In this document: positions 1 to 11,470 of the stretch, piece by piece | Position numbering within the stretch: the first letter of the stretch is position 1 | Layout of the letters: each line of letters opens with the position of its first letter | Assembly: GCF_004745805.1 (NCBI RefSeq) | Contig: NZ_SRLQ01000007.1 | Coordinates: 1-64,000 of the forward strand | Direction: 5' to 3' | DNA from: Mycolicibacterium sp. CH28 | GTDB lineage: Bacteria; Actinomycetota; Actinomycetes; Mycobacteriales; Mycobacteriaceae | DNA length: 64,000 nucleotides | Program-made: the position numbers and the translations under genes | Notes under the pieces: generated by a model | What the model saw: the letters and a program-made list of their open reading frames with translations, nothing else | Databases searched by the model: none | Told to the model about the DNA's origin: nothing

Positions 1-3041
<3,041 letters not shown>

Positions 3042-3068
3042 GGCCGGCTCGATCAGAAAGGGATCACG

Positions 3069-3236
3069 ATGTGTCGAGCAGCGAACTGCCGCGTGTGCGG
3101 GAAGACGACGTGGGCAGGTTGTGGAATGCACGTTGACGCCGTGCGGCGCAGCGTGCCCGCCGGCCAATGGTGTGCCGGGCACGCTGCCGGCGAGGCCGCG
3201 CCCTCGCGCTGGAATCTGTTCCGGCGCAAGAAGTAA
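3069..3236 (+). CDS. Small Cys-rich protein (MCRxxxCxxCGKTTWAGCG type)
   Basis: 55 residues, ATG at 3069 with AAAGGG about 8 bases upstream, 27 bases after the CsoR-type gene, so probably co-transcribed. Seen: Cys at positions 2, 7, 10, 18 and 35; the core GKTTWAGCGMHVDAV; His 21 and 38; and a basic C-terminus RWNLFRRKK. The Cys/His arrangement suggests a small zinc or other metal-binding knuckle. Short proteins with this CGKTTWAGCG core are widespread in actinobacteria, but I know of no established function. Its position after a thiol- or metal-sensing repressor suggests a role in the same response (inference). Confidence 0.7.
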   Translation: MCRAANCRVCGKTTWAGCGMHVDAVRRSVPAGQWCAGHAAGEAAPSRWNLFRRKK

Positions 3237-3241
3237 CACCG

Positions 3242-3703
3242 ATGACGCGACACCGCGCCGACACCGCACTTCGTGCGGCCATGGCGGTCCTCGCATCGGG
3301 TGTTGTGGCCGTGGCCGGGTCGGGTGTCGCCGCCGCCGACGCGACCGACGACTACCCGATCCCCAACCGGATCTTGCGCACATCGTGCACGCCCGAACAG
3401 ATCATGGCTGCCGCTCGTGACGTCACCCCGATCTACTACGAGCGCTACATGATCGACTACGGCAATAAATCCCCCGAGCTGCACCAGGCCGTGCAGGACA
3501 GGATCCACTGGTTCTTCTCGATGGACTATGCGGGGCGGCGGCAGTACTCCGAAGACACCGCGACCAACGCCTTCTACGAGCCGCTGTCCTGGCAGTGGCC
3601 GAACTGGGCGAAGCTGTTCTTCAACAACAAGGGCGTGGCCGCGCACACCACCGATGTGTGCGCCCGGTATCCAGCTGACGACCCCGCCGTCTGGAACGGG
3701 TAA
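3242..3703 (+). CDS. Secreted mycobacterial protein of unknown function (DUF5078-like)
   Basis: 153 residues. Start at ATG 3242, five bases after the preceding stop. Seen: a cleavable signal peptide with Arg/His at the N-terminus, a hydrophobic stretch at about residues 11-30 and a probable AAADA cleavage site. The mature domain begins with DDYPIPNRILRTSC and is rich in aromatic residues (IYYERYMIDYG, IHWFFSMDYAG, LSWQWPNWAKLFFNN). Two Cys in the mature part could form one disulfide. I recognise it as a conserved mycobacterial exported protein; the DUF assignment is from memory and tentative. No catalytic motif is visible. It may be co-transcribed with the two genes before it. Confidence 0.75.
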   Translation: MTRHRADTALRAAMAVLASGVVAVAGSGVAAADATDDYPIPNRILRTSCTPEQIMAAARDVTPIYYERYMIDYGNKSPELHQAVQDRIHWFFSMDYAGRRQYSEDTATNAFYEPLSWQWPNWAKLFFNNKGVAAHTTDVCARYPADDPAVWNG

Positions 3704-3766
3704 CAGCCAGGACACAGCTCCGCGTCGGTCGGCCACCGTGCCGGGAATCGATGCGACCGTAGGGGA

Positions 3767-4687
3767 GTGCAGCAATCCGGCGACTACACGGCGATCCTCG
3801 ACGAGTACGCCGAGCATTTGGCGCTGGAGCGGGCTCGTTCCGAGCACACCCGCCGGGCCTACCTCACCGACCTGCGATCCCTGTTCGCCTTCCTGGACGA
3901 GCGAGCACCTGGCGCCGGGCTCGCTGGGCTGAGCCTGCCGCTGCTGCGGTCATGGCTGGCCGCGCAGGCGGCCGGCGGGGCGGCCCGCACGACGCTGGCC
4001 CGGCGCACCTCGGCGATCAAGACCTTCACCGCCTGGGCCACCCGGCGCGGGCTGCTGACCGCAGATCCAGCGGTGCGGCTCCAACTGCCCAAAGCCCGGC
4101 GCACACTGCCGGCGGTGTTGCGTCAAGACCAGGCGCTGGCCGCCATGGCCGCCGCCCACCTCGGCGCCGAACAAGGCGACCCGCTGGCCCTGCGGGACCA
4201 GCTGATCGTCGAGCTGCTCTACGCCACCGGCATCCGGGTCAGTGAGCTGTGCGGCCTCGACATCGACGACGTCGACACCGAGCGCCGGCTGCTGCGTGTG
4301 CTCGGCAAGGGCAACAAACAGCGCACCGTCCCGTTCGGGGCGCCGGCGCTGGCGGCGCTGACCGCCTGGCTGACCGGCGGTCGTCCCGAGCTGGTCACCG
4401 CCGACTCCGGCCCGGCGTTGTTGCTGGGCCCACGAGGCCGGCGACTGGACCCCCGGCAGGCCCGCACCGTGGTGCACCAGACCGTCTCCGCGGTCGACGG
4501 GGCCCCGGACATCGGCCCGCACGGCCTGCGCCACAGCGCTGCCACCCACCTGCTCGAAGGCGGCGCCGACCTGCGCATCGTCCAGGAGATCCTCGGGCAT
4601 TCGACGCTGGCCACCACGCAGCTCTACACCCATGTGACGGTCGCGAGGCTGCGCGCTGTGCACGACCAGGCCCATCCGCGGGCCTGA
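3767..4687 (+). CDS. xerC: Tyrosine recombinase XerC
   Basis: 306 residues from a GTG start; the purine-rich AGGGG upstream is unusually close (one base), but no better start exists. N-terminal core-binding SAM-like domain (residues ~8-95) and C-terminal catalytic domain. Active-site set seen: R157 in TGIRVSEL, K181 in GKGNK, H252 and R255 in HGLRH, H278 in LGHST, and the nucleophile Y287 in LYTHV. With XerD it resolves chromosome dimers at dif. It is not near an integron or prophage, and its place beside the M23 gene and rpsB matches Rv2894c, so it is the housekeeping enzyme. Confidence 0.93.
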   Translation: MQQSGDYTAILDEYAEHLALERARSEHTRRAYLTDLRSLFAFLDERAPGAGLAGLSLPLLRSWLAAQAAGGAARTTLARRTSAIKTFTAWATRRGLLTADPAVRLQLPKARRTLPAVLRQDQALAAMAAAHLGAEQGDPLALRDQLIVELLYATGIRVSELCGLDIDDVDTERRLLRVLGKGNKQRTVPFGAPALAALTAWLTGGRPELVTADSGPALLLGPRGRRLDPRQARTVVHQTVSAVDGAPDIGPHGLRHSAATHLLEGGADLRIVQEILGHSTLATTQLYTHVTVARLRAVHDQAHPRA

Positions 4688-4706
4688 GCCCGGACGTGTG
4701 CGGTGC

Positions 4707-5204
4707 TCAGCCCGTCAGCGGCTTGAGGCGGATCGGGGTGGCGGCCAGCAGCCCGGTCGGGTCGACGTAATCGGCCCGTGCCGCGGGGCCCCACATCGCT
4801 CCCCAGTGCAGGCAGGCCGGTGCCGGGCAGCCCTGATGTCCGGCGACCAACCGGCCCAGGACGGTCGCCTCGTCGACCAGCTGGCCCACCCGGACGGCTG
4901 CCTCGACGGGCTCGTAGCTGGTGCGCAATCCGCCGGGATGGGCCAGCGACACCACCGGACGACCGGCGAGTTTGCCGGCGAACACCACCGTCGCCGAGCC
5001 GGCGGCGTACACCGGCTGCCCCGGCACGCCGGCGACGTCCACGCCGCGATGTCCGCGCTGCCAGTCCGGTGACGGTGCATCGAAGGCCCGGGTGACCGCC
5101 GGTGGCGGGCGAAGGGGCCACTGCAGCCGGGCGGTGTCGGCGCGGCCGGTCCCAGCGCACAGCAGCAGGGCAACGATCACCGCGACGACCGCGATCCGGG
5201 GCAT
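4707..5204 (-). CDS. M23/LytM-fold exported protein with altered active site
   Basis: 165 residues with an N-terminal signal peptide (hydrophobic residues 4-17). M23 fold features seen: HRGVDVAG, carrying the zinc-binding His and Asp; central [13 protein letters not shown]; and [10 protein letters not shown], carrying the third zinc ligand His. In active LytM-type endopeptidases a catalytic His occurs in a YxHL motif and another as the first His of HxH. Here those positions read YEPV and CLH, so both catalytic His are absent while the metal triad remains. I recall the same pattern in rpsB-adjacent actinobacterial homologues, so it is probably conserved, not a mutation. Likely a cell-wall binding or activator protein, with hydrolysis doubtful (inference). 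Homologue of Rv2891. Confidence 0.8.
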   Translation of the reverse strand: MPRIAVVAVIVALLLCAGTGRADTARLQWPLRPPPAVTRAFDAPSPDWQRGHRGVDVAGVPGQPVYAAGSATVVFAGKLAGRPVVSLAHPGGLRTSYEPVEAAVRVGQLVDEATVLGRLVAGHQGCPAPACLHWGAMWGPAARADYVDPTGLLAATPIRLKPLTG

Positions 5205-5510
5205 CGTCCCAGTTCAGCGGGCAGCGGGGCGAGAGGGAAGTCGCGGCACCCGAGGCTGTGGACCCGCGCGCGGCTGTGGACAAAGCACCCCGTCGCGCGG
5301 TGTAAACTTTGTAACGCAATTCGCTCAAGCGGGTTGACTTCGCGCGCCTGTTCGCAAGTTCGCCATGTCGACACTTGCTCACGCATGCCGGTTGGTCCCG
5401 TCTGGCTCCCCTCGGGGTTCCCGACGACGGGTCGGTGTGCGCGGCAGACGCCAGGGCCCGCCTTCACCCGAAGGCGGGCGACAACCGACAATGAAGGCTG
5501 GCCAACAACC
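5205..5510 (+). promoter_or_regulatory. rpsB upstream region with long structured leader
   Basis: 306 bases without a gene, between divergent M23 and rpsB genes. Seen: a possible promoter, TGGACA (5277-5282) and TGTAAA (5301-5306) with an 18-base spacer, and another TTGACT at 5334. A perfect 10-base-pair hairpin follows: GCCCGCCTTC (5456-5465), loop ACCC, GAAGGCGGGC (5470-5479), 31 bases before the rpsB ATG and with no U-tract after it. If the 5277 promoter is used, the leader is about 200 bases. A leader structure controlling S2 synthesis is plausible but unproven. Confidence 0.45.
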
Positions 5511-6338
5511 ATGGCTGTTGTAACCATGAAGCAGCTGCTCGACAGCGGCGCTCACTTCGGGCATCAGACCCGACGCTGGAACCCCAAGATGAAGCGGTTC
5601 ATCTTCACCGACCGCAACGGCATCTACATCATCGACCTGCAGCAGACGCTGACCTACATCGACCAGGCGTACGAGTTCGTCAAGGAAACCGTCGCCCACG
5701 GCGGCAGTGTCCTGTTCGTCGGCACCAAGAAGCAGGCGCAGGAATCCATCGCCGAGGAGGCGACCCGCGTCGGTATGCCCTACGTCAACCAGCGTTGGCT
5801 CGGCGGCATGCTCACCAACTTCTCCACCGTGCACAAGCGCCTTCAGCGGATGAAGGAACTCGAGTCGATGGAGCAGACCGGTGGCTTCGAGGGTCGCACC
5901 AAGAAGGAAATCCTGATGCTGACCCGCGAGAAGAACAAGCTCGAGCGCAGCCTCGGCGGTATCCGGGACATGCAGAAGGTGCCCTCGGCGATCTGGGTCG
6001 TCGACACCAACAAGGAGCACCTGGCCGTCAGCGAGGCCATCAAGCTGGGTATCCCGGTCATCGCGATCCTGGACACCAACTGCGATCCCGATCAGGTCAA
6101 CTACCCGATCCCGGGCAATGACGACGCGATCCGGTCGGCGGCGCTGCTGACCAAGGTCGTCGCCTCCGCGGTCGCCGAGGGTCTGAAGGCTCGTTCCGGT
6201 GCGGGCAGCAGCGACAAGGCTGAAGCCGTGGCCGAGCCGCTGGCCGAGTGGGAGCAGGAGCTGCTCGCCACCGCAACCGCGTCGGCCCCCAGCGAAGCAG
6301 GGCCGGTCGCTACCGAATCCACCACTGACGCTTCTTGA
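5511..6338 (+). CDS. rpsB: 30S ribosomal protein S2
   Basis: 275 residues. Seen: classic S2 sequence ([70 protein letters not shown]). The C-terminal extension, rich in Ala, Glu and Ser after about residue 230, is typical of mycobacteria. Start is MAVVTMKQ at 5511, as in mycobacterial homologues; the ATG at 5526 is an internal alternative. Forms an operon with tsf 21 bases downstream. S2 binds the small subunit late in assembly and is needed for S1 docking in many bacteria. Confidence 0.97.
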   Translation: MAVVTMKQLLDSGAHFGHQTRRWNPKMKRFIFTDRNGIYIIDLQQTLTYIDQAYEFVKETVAHGGSVLFVGTKKQAQESIAEEATRVGMPYVNQRWLGGMLTNFSTVHKRLQRMKELESMEQTGGFEGRTKKEILMLTREKNKLERSLGGIRDMQKVPSAIWVVDTNKEHLAVSEAIKLGIPVIAILDTNCDPDQVNYPIPGNDDAIRSAALLTKVVASAVAEGLKARSGAGSSDKAEAVAEPLAEWEQELLATATASAPSEAGPVATESTTDAS

Positions 6339-6359
6339 GTTTTTCGGAGGAACGCTTTC

Positions 6360-7187
6360 ATGGCTAACTACACCGCTGCCGACGTCAAGCGGCTTCGGGA
6401 GCTCACCGGCGCGGGCATGCTCGACTGCAAGAATGCCCTGGCCGACAGCGACGGCGATTTCGACAAGGCGGTCGAGGCGCTGCGTATCAAGGGTGCCAAG
6501 GACGTCGGCAAGCGCGCCGAGCGCGCCACCGCCGAAGGCCTGGTGGCCGCCAAGGACGGCGCGCTGATCGAGCTCAACTCCGAGACCGACTTCGTCGCAA
6601 AGAACGCCGAGTTCCAGAAGCTGGCCGACGACGTCGTCAACGCGGCACTGGAGTCCAAGGCCGCCGACGTCGACGCGCTCAAGGCCGCCAAGATCGGCGA
6701 CAAGACGGTCGAGCAGACCATCGCCGAGCTGTCGGCCAAGATCGGCGAGAAGCTCGAGCTGCGCCGCGTGGCCTACTTCGACGGCAACGTCGAGGCCTAT
6801 CTGCACAAGCGGGCGGCCGACCTGCCGCCGGCCGTGGGTGTGCTGGTCGAGTTCGAAGCCGGTGATGCCGCGACGGGTCAAGCCGCCGCCCACGCGGCGG
6901 CCTTGCAGATCGCCGCATTGAAGGCCAAGTACCTCACCCGCGAGGACGTTCCCACCGATTTGGTGGAGACCGAGCGACGTGTCGCCGAGGAGACCGCCAA
7001 GGCCGAGGGCAAGCCCGAACAGGCACTGCCCAAGATCATCGAAGGCCGCCTCACCGGTTTCTTCAAGGACGTCGTCCTGCTCGAGCAGCCGTCGGTGTCC
7101 GACAACAAGAAGAGCGTCAAGGCGCTGCTCGACGAGGCCGGCGTGACCGTGACGCGGTTCGTCCGCTTCGAGGTCGGCCAGCAGTAA
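6360..7187 (+). CDS. tsf: Elongation factor Ts
   Basis: 275 residues, ATG at 6360 with GGAGG nine bases upstream. Seen: N-terminal UBA-like domain ([20 protein letters not shown]), then the TDFVAKN motif that contacts EF-Tu, and two core domains. EF-Ts is the guanine nucleotide exchange factor that recycles EF-Tu-GDP. Second gene of rpsB-tsf, followed by a strong hairpin terminator. Confidence 0.97.
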   Translation: MANYTAADVKRLRELTGAGMLDCKNALADSDGDFDKAVEALRIKGAKDVGKRAERATAEGLVAAKDGALIELNSETDFVAKNAEFQKLADDVVNAALESKAADVDALKAAKIGDKTVEQTIAELSAKIGEKLELRRVAYFDGNVEAYLHKRAADLPPAVGVLVEFEAGDAATGQAAAHAAALQIAALKAKYLTREDVPTDLVETERRVAEETAKAEGKPEQALPKIIEGRLTGFFKDVVLLEQPSVSDNKKSVKALLDEAGVTVTRFVRFEVGQQ

Positions 7188-7221
7188 GAAAACTTGGGCG
7201 GTACACCAAATCGCCCACTGG

Positions 7222-7266
7222 AAAACCCCGCGCCACCATCCGGCGATCCCGGAGGCGCGGGGTTTT
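7222..7266 (+). terminator. Terminator after tsf
   Basis: Perfect 13-base-pair stem, AAAACCCCGCGCC (7222-7234) and GGCGCGGGGTTTT (7254-7266), with a 19-base loop, 35 bases after the tsf stop. The A-tract and T-tract at the stem ends mean it could terminate in both directions. It separates rpsB-tsf from the amidase gene. Confidence 0.9.
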
Positions 7267-7334
7267 GCCGTCTCTGGGTGCCGGGGCCGGTGCGTCGGGC
7301 CGCTATTGCACACGTGCCTGCTAGCGTCGGGTGA

Positions 7335-8801
7335 ATGCAGCATGTGCACGCCTTCCGCGACGACGCGCTCGGCAACCTGGATGCGGTCGCCCTGGTCGAT
7401 GCCCTTCGCACGGGCACCGTGTCCCGTTCCGAACTCGTCGAAGCCGCCATCGCCCGGACCGAGGCGGTCAACCCGCTCCTCAACGGGCTGGCGCACGAGA
7501 CCTTCGATCGGGCCCGCTCCCGCGCGCTGACGGCCGAAGGCGGCTACTTCGAGGGAGTGCCGACCTTCATCAAGGACAACGTCGACGTCGAGGGCATGCC
7601 GACGATGCAGGGCACCGATGCGTGGGACCCGCGGCCACAACCCGGTCACGGCGACTTCGCCCGCTTCTTCTTGGCGACCGGCCTGATCCCGCTGGGCAAG
7701 ACCCAGCTCTCGGAATTCGGCTTCAGCGCCTCGGCCGAGCATCCCCGACTCGGGGCGGTCCGCAATCCCTGGGATACCGACTACACCGCTGGGGCGTCGT
7801 CGTCGGGATCGGGCGCGTTCGTCGCCGCCGGTGCGGTGCCCATCGCCCACGCCAACGACGGCGGCGGGTCGATCCGGATTCCCGCGGCCTGCAACGGCCT
7901 GGTCGGACTCAAGCCGTCACGCGGGCGGCTACCGCTGGACAAGATGAGTCGCCAGATGCCCGTGCGCATCGTCAACGACGGCGTGCTGACCCGCTCGGTG
8001 CGCGACACTGCCGCGTTCTACCGTGAGGCCGAACATATCTGGCGAAACCGCCGGCTGCCTCCGATCGGCGCGGTCACCGGCCCCGGCCGCGAAAGGCTGC
8101 GGATCGCGGTGGTCACCCAGTCGGTCAATCGGCAGAGCAGCCCCGGCATTCGGGAGCTGACCCTGCAGACCGCCGAACTTCTCGGCGGCCTCGGCCACCA
8201 CGTCGACCACCTCGACCACAACCCGGTGCCCCGCTACTTCGTCGACGACTTCGTCTTGTACTGGGCATTTTTGGCGATGACGCTGGTGCGTACCGGATCG
8301 CGGACATTCGGCGAGTCCTTCGACAAGAGCAGGCTGGACAATCTCACGCTGGGCCTAGGCCGCCACGCCAGCCGCAATCTGCATCGGTTGCCGGTCGCCA
8401 TCGCGCGGCTGAGCCGGCTGCGGCGGGTCACGGCCCGGTTCTACCGGACCTACGACATCCTGCTGACGCCCACGCTGGCCGAGGAGACCCCGCGCATCGG
8501 GCACCTCGACCCGACCGCGGACTACCAGCAGATCATCGACCGGTTGATTGACTGGGTGGCGTTCACACCGCTGCAGAACGCGACCGGTGAGCCGGCGATC
8601 TCGCTGCCGCTGGCGCAATCGGCCAACGGTATGCCGGTGGGGATGATGTTCTCCGCTCCGATCGGCCAGGAGCGCCGGCTGCTGGAGCTGTCCTACGAAC
8701 TCGAGGCGGCCAGGCCGTGGCCGCGCATCGACAGCTCACAGCACACGCCGTTGTCGGACACCGTCGCTGGAAACCAGCACACCGACGACACTGTCAAGTA
8801 G
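7335..8801 (+). CDS. amiC: Amidase-signature hydrolase (AmiC-like)
   Basis: 488 residues, amidase-signature family. Catalytic set seen: K80 in FIKDNVD; the cis-Ser, probably S155, in AGASSSGSG; and nucleophile S179 in NDGGGSIRIPAA. Hydrolyses amides through a Ser-cisSer-Lys triad; substrate not predictable. Synteny (directly after tsf) matches Rv2888c, annotated amiC in M. tuberculosis. Single gene with its own promoter after the tsf terminator; no good ribosome site is visible, so the mRNA may be nearly leaderless. The C-terminal 30 residues are polar and variable. Confidence 0.88.
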   Translation: MQHVHAFRDDALGNLDAVALVDALRTGTVSRSELVEAAIARTEAVNPLLNGLAHETFDRARSRALTAEGGYFEGVPTFIKDNVDVEGMPTMQGTDAWDPRPQPGHGDFARFFLATGLIPLGKTQLSEFGFSASAEHPRLGAVRNPWDTDYTAGASSSGSGAFVAAGAVPIAHANDGGGSIRIPAACNGLVGLKPSRGRLPLDKMSRQMPVRIVNDGVLTRSVRDTAAFYREAEHIWRNRRLPPIGAVTGPGRERLRIAVVTQSVNRQSSPGIRELTLQTAELLGGLGHHVDHLDHNPVPRYFVDDFVLYWAFLAMTLVRTGSRTFGESFDKSRLDNLTLGLGRHASRNLHRLPVAIARLSRLRRVTARFYRTYDILLTPTLAEETPRIGHLDPTADYQQIIDRLIDWVAFTPLQNATGEPAISLPLAQSANGMPVGMMFSAPIGQERRLLELSYELEAARPWPRIDSSQHTPLSDTVAGNQHTDDTVK

Positions 8802-8898
8802 TGCATCGGCGCGACCGGCGATGTCCACGCTCCCGTTCGCCCTTGCTCGCGGTGGCCGGCGGAGTTCCCACAGACACGCCGAATTAACACCATCGGTT

Positions 8899-8912
8899 CT
8901 GACTTAACTCAG
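8899..8912. promoter_or_regulatory. Near-perfect 14-base palindrome before ABC operon
   Basis: CTGACTTAACTCAG at 8899-8912 pairs in six of seven positions about its centre, in the 236-base gap between amiC and the first ABC permease start. It could be an operator. No regulator gene is adjacent to suggest which protein binds it. Confidence 0.3.
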
Positions 8913-9037
8913 AGGACATCGTTGGGCTCCGTTCCGTGAAACAGGCCGAGCCGAATATGTTCGTTGTGGAAACCTCTGCCTCCACAGTGATTTCGCGACC
9001 ATCGGCGATCGCCACCTCATCCGGGAACAACACATTC

Positions 9038-10135
9038 ATGTGTCTTCTCCGGTTCGCCTGGGCGAATATTCGCCGCAGGCCCGAGCGCTTCGTGCTGTCG
9101 GTTCTCGGCATCGCTCTGGCTCTCATGTGTGTGACGGTGGTGCGCACCATCTCCTCGAGTTTTGCTATCACCGGCGCGGATTCGGTGACCGAGGTGCTCG
9201 GCGGTGCGCAATTGTGGGCGGTCCCGGCCGCCGGGGTGCACTTCGACAGCGAGGCGCAGGCCCTGGTCGCCGACGGACCCGCACCGGCGATCACCAGCCC
9301 AGCGGGGTGGCGTGCGATCAAAACGCTGTCCGGCGTAACCGAGGTCGACGGCAAACCGGTTTCGCTGCACGGGTCTGACGAAATACCAACTGGCCAAGCC
9401 ATTTTGGGATCGCAGGTCGCCGAGCGGCTGAGCCTGGTTGGCGGCGACCGGATCGCGGTAGGGGACCAGGATCTCGATGTCGAGGTCCGCGGCGACGGCC
9501 AGTCGGTCACCGTTGCCACCCCGCTGGCGCAATCAGTAGTCGGTGACCGCGGATGGTGGATCGTCTTCGCGCCGTCCGGTCAGGAGAAAAGTCGCAGCCT
9601 CGGAACGACGTTCGGCGGTGCCGTCGGCCTACCCTCCACATCGGACCCGTCGGTCAAACCGGACCCCGGCGGTACCGGGCTGCTCTACGACACCGTCGGC
9701 GGATCCGGTCCGCTGACCTTCGACCAGAAGTTCTCGGCGCTGTTCTCCGGCAAGGTGACCAGCTCCACGCTGGGGATGATCTCGATCATCGGCCTGGTGC
9801 TCGGCTTCATCATCGCGGTGTCCTCATTCCTGGCCGCCGTGCAGGAACGACGCCGCGAATTCGGCATCATGTCCAGCATCGGGCTGGCCGACGAGGTGCT
9901 CTACTTCTTCCTCGTCGAATCCGCCGTGGTGTTCGTGGCGGCCTACGTGCTCGGCGTGCTGGCGGCCGGAGTTGCTGTGGCACTGGTTATTCCGGGAATC
10001 GCCACCCCGATCGCCTGGTTGCAGGCCGCCGGTATGGTGGCCGGCTTCCTGCCCGCCATGGCGATCGTCGGCGCGCTGATACCCGTGCACCGGCTGCTCC
10101 AGCAGCGCCCGGTCGACCTGCTTGGAGCCCGCTGA
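9038..10135 (+). CDS. ABC transporter permease, MacB/FtsX type
   Basis: 365 residues from ATG 9038 (MCLLRFAWANIRRRPERF). The frame stays open to a GTG at 8936, but the 34 extra residues are polar and precede a typical membrane-proximal start, so 9038 is preferred. Seen: one N-terminal membrane helix, a ~220-residue extracytoplasmic domain, and three C-terminal helices with the FtsX-like stretch AAVQERRREFGIMSSIGL. This is the MacB/LolC topology, mechanically coupling cytoplasmic ATP hydrolysis to exported or envelope substrates. Overlaps the next permease by one base (TGATG). Substrate unknown. Confidence 0.85.
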   Translation: MCLLRFAWANIRRRPERFVLSVLGIALALMCVTVVRTISSSFAITGADSVTEVLGGAQLWAVPAAGVHFDSEAQALVADGPAPAITSPAGWRAIKTLSGVTEVDGKPVSLHGSDEIPTGQAILGSQVAERLSLVGGDRIAVGDQDLDVEVRGDGQSVTVATPLAQSVVGDRGWWIVFAPSGQEKSRSLGTTFGGAVGLPSTSDPSVKPDPGGTGLLYDTVGGSGPLTFDQKFSALFSGKVTSSTLGMISIIGLVLGFIIAVSSFLAAVQERRREFGIMSSIGLADEVLYFFLVESAVVFVAAYVLGVLAAGVAVALVIPGIATPIAWLQAAGMVAGFLPAMAIVGALIPVHRLLQQRPVDLLGAR

Positions 10136-10701
10136 TGATCGGTCATGGACTGGCCTACGGATGGCTTGCCGCGCGGCGGCGGATCCGTGAGATGGTGCTG
10201 CCGGTCGTCACGACGTCCACCGGTGCCTTCCTGGTCGTCATCGTCTTCGGGATGTCGGCAGGGATCCGCGCGCAGTCGGCATCGCTGGGCCACGCCGCCG
10301 AGATCGGCAAGGCCATCGTGCTGATCGCCATCACGGTGCTGTTGGTCGGCGTCGTCGAGGTTGCAGTGGCCACCACCCGCACCATCGCGCATCGCACCCG
10401 TGAACTCGGTGTGCTCGGTGCCACCGGAGTGCCGCGCCGGCCGGTGATCGCCGCGCTGCTGGTCGAACCGGCGGTCGCCGCGATCCTCGGGGCGCTGCTC
10501 GGTGTGGTCCTGGCGGTGGCGGGCGCCGTTCTGTTGGCCGTTCTGGGCCTTGTGCCCACCGGGGTTTCACCGGCGGGGCTGGGCTTCGGCGCGGCCATCG
10601 CCGTCGGGGTGAGCATCGTCGCCGCCCTTGTCACCAGCGTCATCCCCACGTGGAACGCGGCGTCGCGTCCACCCATCCGCTCCCTGTCGGCCGGAGGTTA
10701 G
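10135..10701 (+). CDS. Second FtsX-type ABC permease, short form
   Basis: 188 residues, starting at the ATG overlapping the previous stop. Seen: an N-terminal helix but almost no periplasmic domain, then three more hydrophobic helices and the FtsX-like cytoplasmic motif RTIAHRTRELGVLGATG. It is about half the size of the first permease, so the transporter is probably an asymmetric heterodimer in which only the first subunit has the large outer domain (inference). It ends two bases before the ATPase start codon, and the ribosome site of the ATPase lies inside this gene. Confidence 0.82.
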   Translation: MIGHGLAYGWLAARRRIREMVLPVVTTSTGAFLVVIVFGMSAGIRAQSASLGHAAEIGKAIVLIAITVLLVGVVEVAVATTRTIAHRTRELGVLGATGVPRRPVIAALLVEPAVAAILGALLGVVLAVAGAVLLAVLGLVPTGVSPAGLGFGAAIAVGVSIVAALVTSVIPTWNAASRPPIRSLSAGG

Positions 10702-10703
10702 CC

Positions 10704-11426
10704 ATGACCGCAGTCGAAGACGCCGCGCCGGAATCCGCGCCGGCTCCCGAACCTACGCCGGTGATCGAGATCAGCGACGTGTGGAAGCTGCACAAGCTCG
10801 GTGACGAAGTGGTCAAGGCACTTATCGCTGCCGAACTGACGGTCATGCCAGGTGAATTCGTCTGCCTGATGGGGCCGAGCGGGAGCGGGAAGTCGACCCT
10901 GCTCAACATCATCGGCGGCCTGGATCGGCCGACCAAGGGTTCGGTCACGATCGCCGGGCGAGACACAGCGAAGCTGACCGAGAGCCAGTTCGCCGCCCTG
11001 CGCCACGACACGATCGGCTTCATCTTCCAGAGTTACAACCTGATCCCGTTCCTGTCGGCCGTCGAAAACGTCGAACTGCCGCTGATGTTCGAGCCCTACG
11101 ACCGCAAGTCACTGCGCCAGCGGGCGATGGAACTTCTCGACCTCGTCGGCCTGAGCCACCGGGTCCACCATCAGCCGACCAAAATGTCCGGCGGTGAGCA
11201 GCAGCGCACCGCGATCGCGCGGTCGCTGATCAGCAATCCCACCCTTGTGCTCGCAGACGAGCCGACCGCCAACCTGGACCACCGTACGGGGGAGACGGTG
11301 GTGCGCATGCTGCGCGACCTGTGTTCGACGCTCGGCGTCACGGTCGTCGCCAGCACCCACGATCCCACGGTGGCCGACGAAGCGAGCCGTGTCGTCCGGA
11401 TGAGAGACGGACAAATCACCAACTGA
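10704..11426 (+). CDS. ABC transporter ATPase, LolD/MacB type
   Basis: 240 residues, ATG at 10704 with GGAGG seven bases upstream. Seen: a Pro/Ala-rich N-terminal tail, Walker A GPSGSGKST, Q-loop FIFQSYNLIPF, signature SGGEQQR, Walker B LVLADEPT and switch His in ASTHDP. The LolD-type VENVELPLMF segment fits the MacB/FtsX permeases upstream. Powers the transporter made with the two preceding genes. An APC permease starts 44 bases downstream and may be in the same transcript. Confidence 0.92.
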   Translation: MTAVEDAAPESAPAPEPTPVIEISDVWKLHKLGDEVVKALIAAELTVMPGEFVCLMGPSGSGKSTLLNIIGGLDRPTKGSVTIAGRDTAKLTESQFAALRHDTIGFIFQSYNLIPFLSAVENVELPLMFEPYDRKSLRQRAMELLDLVGLSHRVHHQPTKMSGGEQQRTAIARSLISNPTLVLADEPTANLDHRTGETVVRMLRDLCSTLGVTVVASTHDPTVADEASRVVRMRDGQITN

Positions 11427-11470
11427 TCCAAGCGGGAAACAACTGCCCCTATCGGGATTGGAAGTAATAC

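Noticed and set aside
3767..4687. Integrase of a genomic island
   Set aside because: Context (M23, rpsB) and sequence fit chromosomal XerC; no att repeats or tRNA are adjacent.
5379..7850. 823-codon minus-strand frame across rpsB, tsf and amiC
   Set aside because: Antisense shadow produced by high GC; the sense strand encodes three well-conserved proteins.
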